From contig JAGRHX010001154.1 of assembly GCA_020444775.1 (NCBI GenBank), forward strand, positions 1 to 10,319: a stretch of 10,319 nucleotides of DNA, given 5' to 3'. Positions 6,383-10,319 of this stretch are shown here, piece after piece. Below the pieces are notes generated by a model, which was given only the letters and a program-made list of their open reading frames with translations, was not told where the DNA came from and searched no databases. Position 1 is the stretch's first letter. Every line of letters starts with the position of its first letter. The stretch comes from Gammaproteobacteria bacterium (GTDB lineage: Bacteria > Pseudomonadota > Gammaproteobacteria > HK1). The position numbers were made by a program, and so were the translations under genes.

Positions 6383-7942
6383 ATGAGCAGTATTGATCCG
6401 ACACCAGAGTCCACCGGTGCGCCAGCCCCTGACCATCACGGCGGCGGTCATCATCCCGGTCTGCTGACCGGGGCGGAATATCTGCACAGCCTGGACGATG
6501 GCCGTGAGGTCTGGTTCGACGGTCAGCGCGTCGACAAGGTCAGCGAGCATCCGGCGTTTGCCAACGCCGCGCGCTCGGTCGCGCAGCTCTACGACTCACT
6601 GCACGACCCGGCGCTGGCCTCGCGACTGCTCGCCTGGGATCGCCTGGGCATACGCACTCACGCCTTCTTCAAGCCCGCCTATGACAGCGCCGACCTGATC
6701 GCCGCGCGGGATGCCATCGCGGTCTGGCAACGCATGACCTATGGCTGGATGGGTCGCACCCCGGAGTACAAGGCGGCGTTCATGGCCCAGCTCGCCGAGG
6801 GCCACGTGTTCTACGGCCCCTACGCGGACAATGCCCTGCAGTGGTACAAGCGCTGCGCGAGTCGCTGTCTGTATCTCAACCACGTGCTCATCGACCCGCC
6901 GGTGGACCGGCACCGTGCGCGTAGTGACGTTCGCGACGTATACCTGTCCCTGGATCGTGATGACGACCGGGGCATCTACGTGAGCGGCGCGAAGATGGTA
7001 GCGACCGGCTCGGCGCTCACCCACGCCACCTTCGTCGCGGTCAACAGCGGCGTGGCGGCACGCATGCAGAAGGGCCGTGACGAGGACATGGCGCTGGTGT
7101 TCATCGTCGACATGAACACCCCCGGTCTGAAGCTCATCTCCAGACCGTCCTACGAGCTGACCGCGCGCAGTCCCTTCGATGCGCCGCTCGCCAGCCGTTT
7201 CGACGAGAACGACGCGGTGGTGGTGTTCGAGAACGCCTTCGTGCCCTGGGAGAACGTGCTGGTGTTCAGGGACGTCGAGCGCGCGCGTGGCTTCTACGCC
7301 GACTCGGGGTTCTTCAATCGCTACAACCTGCAGGCCTGCGTGCGACTCAGCATCAAGCTGGAGTTCTGCATCGGCCTGATGCTCAAGGGCACCGCGGCCA
7401 GCGGCACCAGCGATTTCCGCGGCGTGCAGGCCGCCATCGGCGAGCTGATCGCGTTGCGCGATCAGCTCTGGGCGATGAGCACGGCGATGGTGATGGATCC
7501 GGAGCCTGGCATCGGCGAGAGCATGGTGCCGCGGCTGCAGGTGGCGGCCGCCAACCGGGTGCTGATGACCAACGCCTGGGAGAAGGTTCGCCAGTGCTTC
7601 GAGGTGGTGCTGGCCGGTGCGCCCTCCTTCACCATCTCCAGCGTGGCCGATCTGCACGCCGAGGCCTTGGCCCCGACCATCGCGCGCTACTTCCGCGGCA
7701 CCGGACTGTCCGCCACCGAACGGCTGAAGCTGTTCAAGCTGGTCTGGGACGCGCTGTACTCGGAGTTCGCCGGACGTCACGCGCTGTACGAGCGCAACTA
7801 CGCCGGCAATCAGGATCAGCAGCGGCTGGACGTGCTGCAATGGGCCGAGTCGCGCGGTGACGCCGATCGTTACCGCGAGCTGGTCGACCGATGCCTTTCG
7901 GACTACGACGAGCACGGCTGGCGCGTGCCGCACCTGCGCTGA
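6383..7942 (+). CDS. hpaB: HpaB-type FADH2-dependent 4-hydroxyphenylacetate 3-monooxygenase, oxygenase component
   Basis: This is a 519-residue oxygenase of the HpaB/acyl-CoA-dehydrogenase-fold monooxygenases, the same length as E. coli HpaB (520). With FADH2 from a separate reductase and O2 it hydroxylates a phenol ortho to its OH, giving a catechol. Shared blocks are LTGAEYLHSLDDGREVWF (28-45), YGWMGRTPEYKAAF (120-133), LNHVLIDPPVDRH (165-177), SGAKMVATGSALTH (201-214), SRFDENDAVVVFENAFVPWE (271-290) and DRCLSDYDEHGWRVPHL (502-518). Arg125, Tyr129 and His167 match the substrate-binding Arg/Tyr/His of characterised HpaB (Arg113, Tyr117, His155 in E. coli). A Pro/His-rich stretch at 14-25 (DHHGGGHHP) precedes the domain. 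GGAAG eight bases upstream supports ATG 6383. No hpaC-like reductase is in the window. The substrate is probably 4-hydroxyphenylacetate or a related phenolic acid; other phenols cannot be excluded. Confidence 0.93.
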   Translation: MSSIDPTPESTGAPAPDHHGGGHHPGLLTGAEYLHSLDDGREVWFDGQRVDKVSEHPAFANAARSVAQLYDSLHDPALASRLLAWDRLGIRTHAFFKPAYDSADLIAARDAIAVWQRMTYGWMGRTPEYKAAFMAQLAEGHVFYGPYADNALQWYKRCASRCLYLNHVLIDPPVDRHRARSDVRDVYLSLDRDDDRGIYVSGAKMVATGSALTHATFVAVNSGVAARMQKGRDEDMALVFIVDMNTPGLKLISRPSYELTARSPFDAPLASRFDENDAVVVFENAFVPWENVLVFRDVERARGFYADSGFFNRYNLQACVRLSIKLEFCIGLMLKGTAASGTSDFRGVQAAIGELIALRDQLWAMSTAMVMDPEPGIGESMVPRLQVAAANRVLMTNAWEKVRQCFEVVLAGAPSFTISSVADLHAEALAPTIARYFRGTGLSATERLKLFKLVWDALYSEFAGRHALYERNYAGNQDQQRLDVLQWAESRGDADRYRELVDRCLSDYDEHGWRVPHLR

Positions 7943-8000
7943 GGTCGACAATCCAGACCGTCCTGCGACGCTTTACGACCGGGCCAGCGTTACGGCGAGC

Positions 8001-9293
8001 TCAAGTGTTGCGCCCCAGCCGGTCGCCGAAGCGCTCGACCATGACATCCTCGAAGCTCATCCCCTGCGCCGCCATCCAACTACCGGGCCGCGCGTTGTAG
8101 GCCTCGTGCTGCCACGGCGCCGTCGGCTCGTCGCCGGCGGCCAGCGCCTTGGCCCCCGCAAGCACCACCTTGCGCATCCGCACCACCGCGGCATCGGTGG
8201 CGGTCAGCCGTTCCCGGGTGCGATCGGCGATCGGCCCCTGGCTCTCCTGGATCATCGCATCCTGCTCGGCCAGACCGCGCACGCCGGTATAGCTGTGCTG
8301 CTTCTGCGCCTCGCGATCGATCAGATAGTCGTTGGCCTTGTTGCGCAGTCCGCGGAAGTCAGCATCTACCGCGGCAACGATGCCGTGTCCGGCCTCGATC
8401 CTGCGACGCTCCGCCTCACCCAGCGGCCGCTCGGGATTCCACGCATAGGTGTACATCCAGTGGCTGACATCGTCGATCGGCACCAGGGTGTAGCCGAAGT
8501 AGGTCTCGCCGGGCAAGGTCGATGGACCAGTGCCATGCGCCGGCAACAGATACTGGGTGATCCGCCAGTAGGTCTGATCGTCGTCCGCCGCACGTGCGCC
8601 GCCGACCACGAAGCCCACCTCGTGCGGCAGGATCGAGAACTTCGGCATCGGGTCATTACGGATCCAGCGCAGCCTGCGCTCGTCGGCCGGCGCGTCCGGG
8701 TTCTCGTTCGAGGGCACGCCAGGTGCCGGCATGTGCAGGAAGGAGAAATGCGACGTGTCCAGCCCGCCCTCCAGGGTCTGGGCCCAGTTGCATTCGTTGT
8801 AGCGCTTGCTGACGAAGCGATGTTCCGCGGGTAGCAGGGCGAACTCGAGCTGTGGCAGCTCGGGGATGCGATCCGACTGCGGCCCCATGTAGGCCCACAC
8901 CAGATCGCCGAACTCGCGGGTCGGATAGGCCTTGATACGCATCTCATCGTGCATACGCACGCCCGGCGGCACGTTCGGCAGATCCACGGCCTTGCCGGTG
9001 ACATCGAACTTCCAACCGTGATAGACGCAACGCAGACCGCATTCCTCGTTGCGACCGTAGTACATGTGCGCGGCCCGATGCGGGCACCAGGCATCGACCA
9101 GCCCCACCCGGCCCAGGGTGTCCCTGAACGCGACCAGCTCCTCACCCATGACCTGTAGTTTGATGGGCGCACCGTCCGGCTCGGGCAGCTCGCGCGACAG
9201 CGCCACCGGCTGCCAGAAGCGGCGGAAATAGCGTCCCATGGGCGTGCTCGCGCCGGTCTGGGTCAACACCGCATTGTCTTCGGCTGAAAGCAT
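8001..9293 (-). CDS. Rieske non-haem iron oxygenase, phthalate 4,5-dioxygenase-type alpha subunit
   Basis: This is a 430-residue aromatic-ring-hydroxylating oxygenase, cytoplasmic. The Rieske [2Fe-2S] site is Cys70-Pro-His72 and Cys89-x2-His92 in RCVYHGWKFD. The catalytic iron site shows EGGLDTSHFSFLH (175-187), with His182 and His187 as ligands, Asp179 as the conserved inter-subunit electron-transfer acid, and Asp345 in AEQD the likely third ligand. NDYLIDR (321-327) and QESQGPIADRTRERL (349-363) are typical of the phthalate-dioxygenase branch, which works without a beta subunit and with a separate FMN/[2Fe-2S] reductase. Members either cis-dihydroxylate aromatic acids or O-demethylate them, so substrate and reaction are open. 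A GTG at 9299 is possible, but GAGGTG sits 7 bases before ATG 9293 and MLSAEDNAVLTQ fits the family start. It converges on hpaB with only 58 bp between stop codons. No reductase is adjacent. Confidence 0.92.
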   Translation of the reverse strand: MLSAEDNAVLTQTGASTPMGRYFRRFWQPVALSRELPEPDGAPIKLQVMGEELVAFRDTLGRVGLVDAWCPHRAAHMYYGRNEECGLRCVYHGWKFDVTGKAVDLPNVPPGVRMHDEMRIKAYPTREFGDLVWAYMGPQSDRIPELPQLEFALLPAEHRFVSKRYNECNWAQTLEGGLDTSHFSFLHMPAPGVPSNENPDAPADERRLRWIRNDPMPKFSILPHEVGFVVGGARAADDDQTYWRITQYLLPAHGTGPSTLPGETYFGYTLVPIDDVSHWMYTYAWNPERPLGEAERRRIEAGHGIVAAVDADFRGLRNKANDYLIDREAQKQHSYTGVRGLAEQDAMIQESQGPIADRTRERLTATDAAVVRMRKVVLAGAKALAAGDEPTAPWQHEAYNARPGSWMAAQGMSFEDVMVERFGDRLGRNT

Positions 9294-9300
9294 CGACACG

Positions 9301-9306
9301 CACCTC
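9301..9306 (-). promoter_or_regulatory. Ribosome binding site choosing ATG 9293 for the Rieske oxygenase
   Basis: On the minus strand GAGGTG (9306-9301) lies 7 bases before ATG 9293 and only one base before the alternative GTG 9299. The spacing favours the ATG. Confidence 0.6.
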
Positions 9307-9453
9307 GTCGTCGGTCATCGCGGAGATCCCGCGTCGTTGGTCTTCACGCCATTCCGGTCGGCGAGCCCACAGGGTACGGATTGCCCGCCATCCGGCGCAA
9401 CGTCGACCCGGCCACCCCCGGCGTCCCAGGGTCACCGGCAAGCCATGCCAGGC

Positions 9454-10319
9454 TCAACGCAACAACAGCAGGATCAGGATCCCCAGGGTCATCAGGCCGA
9501 TGCCGAGCAGCTCGTTGCGGCTGCTGCGCTCGGCGAAGAACAGATATGAAGCGGCGAAGGTGAAGATCAGCTCGATCTGGCCCAGGGCGCGCACATAGGC
9601 GGCGTTCTGCAGGGTCATGGCTGTGAACCAGCCCAGTGATCCCAGCATCCCGGTGAGACCGACCAGTGCGGACACCCGCCAGCAGCGCAGCACCGCGGTC
9701 AACTGCCCCGGCTCCCTGATACCCATGTAGATGGCCATGAACAGGGTCTGGAAGACCGTCACGCAGGCCAACGTGAAGGCCGCCCGGATCAGGAAATCAC
9801 CGCTTGGCAGGGACAACGCGGCGGCCCTGTAGGCGACCGCCGAGATGCCGAAGAAGCCGCCCGAGGCGATGCCAATCAGCGCCGAACGCTCGAGCAGATG
9901 ACGCAGCAGGTCGGCCGGCGCCAGGGAACTCTTGGTCACCGAGATCATCAGCACGCCGAGCAGGCTGACCGCGATGCCCAGCGCCGCCCCCGCGCTGACC
10001 GTCTCGCCCAGGACCACGATACCGAACAGCGCCGTCTGCACCGTCTCGGTCTTCGAGAAGGTGGTGCCAACGGCAAAGTTCCGAAACGAGAACAGTGCGA
10101 CCAGCAGCGCGGTGGCGACGATCTGCGTCACCCCACCGAGGATGGCGAAGCCGACGAAGGCCGAGTTCAGCGTAGGAAGCTCACGTCCGCCGAACAGCAC
10201 CAGCCCCAGCACGCACAGCACCGCCAGCGGCGCGGCATAGGCAAAGCGCGAGAAGGTGGCCCCCAAGGTGCTGAGCCGGCCCTTCAGATACTTCTGCAGC
10301 GCCGAGCGCAGGTTCTGCA
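9454..10319 (-). CDS. EamA/DMT-family membrane transporter (5' end cut by window edge)
   Basis: This inner-membrane protein of the drug/metabolite transporter superfamily has two EamA repeats. The frame is open to the right edge: 287 residues are visible, beginning QNLRSALQKYLKGRLSTLGA, a typical cytoplasmic segment after the first helix of these proteins. The real start therefore lies beyond the window, and the TTG at 10266 is not a start. About nine hydrophobic helices are visible. The first repeat ends around TFSKTETVQTALFGIVVLGE and the second around YVRALGQIELIFTFAASYLF with FAER and a final run LLGIGLMTLGILILLLLR. Family members export or import small metabolites and amino acids; the substrate cannot be read. 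It precedes the Rieske gene on the same strand by 160 bp, so co-transcription is possible but not shown. Confidence 0.85.
   Translation of the reverse strand, partial: QNLRSALQKYLKGRLSTLGATFSRFAYAAPLAVLCVLGLVLFGGRELPTLNSAFVGFAILGGVTQIVATALLVALFSFRNFAVGTTFSKTETVQTALFGIVVLGETVSAGAALGIAVSLLGVLMISVTKSSLAPADLLRHLLERSALIGIASGGFFGISAVAYRAAALSLPSGDFLIRAAFTLACVTVFQTLFMAIYMGIREPGQLTAVLRCWRVSALVGLTGMLGSLGWFTAMTLQNAAYVRALGQIELIFTFAASYLFFAERSSRNELLGIGLMTLGILILLLLR

Noticed and set aside
6596..7951. A 451-codon open frame on the minus strand antisense to hpaB
   Set aside because: Same kind of compositional shadow; hpaB on the plus strand matches its family from end to end including active-site residues.
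7943..8000. Bidirectional terminator between convergent hpaB and the Rieske gene
   Set aside because: Only a 5-bp stem (ACGCT/AGCGT) with a long loop and no T-runs on either side; too weak to call.
9294..9453. Separate promoter or terminator between the EamA and Rieske genes
   Set aside because: The best promoter match (TTGCGC and TACCCT) has a poor -10, and no convincing hairpin with a T-run was found.
10264..10266. TTG as start codon of the EamA transporter
   Set aside because: The frame is open to the window edge and the residues upstream (QNLRSALQKYLKGRLS) belong to the family, so the true start lies outside.

Overview
The window reads as a high-G+C (roughly 60-65% by eye) Gram-negative chromosome segment, most likely from a proteobacterium. 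The evidence is the dense coding with strong GC3 bias, a periplasmic binding protein with a classical (non-lipoprotein) signal peptide, and an HpaB very close to the enterobacterial type. I cannot assign a genus. No RNA gene, IS element, phage gene or CRISPR array is visible.

Left part (1-4454, minus strand): a complete-order branched-chain-amino-acid-type (LIV/HAAT) ABC importer, transcribed right to left as binding protein, livH, livM, livG, livF. livF is cut by the left edge just after its Walker B motif. livH to livF are spaced by 3 bp or overlap. The binding-protein gene is separated from livH by 161 bp that hold a strong inverted repeat. Middle (4455-4729): a divergent control region with a good sigma70-like promoter for the transporter, a plausible one for the rightward genes, and repeated 9-bp motifs.

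Right of it (4730-7942, plus strand): a PccB-like carboxyltransferase, then a full-length HpaB-type flavin-dependent phenol hydroxylase that keeps the Arg/Tyr/His substrate residues of 4-hydroxyphenylacetate 3-hydroxylases. A palindromic hairpin lies between them. Converging on them (8001-10319, minus strand): a phthalate-4,5-dioxygenase-type Rieske oxygenase and, upstream of it, an EamA/DMT membrane transporter that runs off the right edge.

The most economical reading (inference) is a module for uptake and oxidative breakdown of an aromatic or phenolic carboxylic acid. The LIV-type importer would bring in the acid, HpaB would hydroxylate a phenol ring, the Rieske oxygenase would dihydroxylate or O-demethylate, and the carboxyltransferase would handle a CoA thioester. 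Every enzyme here is one component of a multi-component system. The flavin reductase for HpaB, the reductase for the Rieske oxygenase and the biotin carboxylase/BCCP for the carboxyltransferase are all absent from the window, so they must be encoded elsewhere or supplied in trans. No transcriptional regulator is present either.
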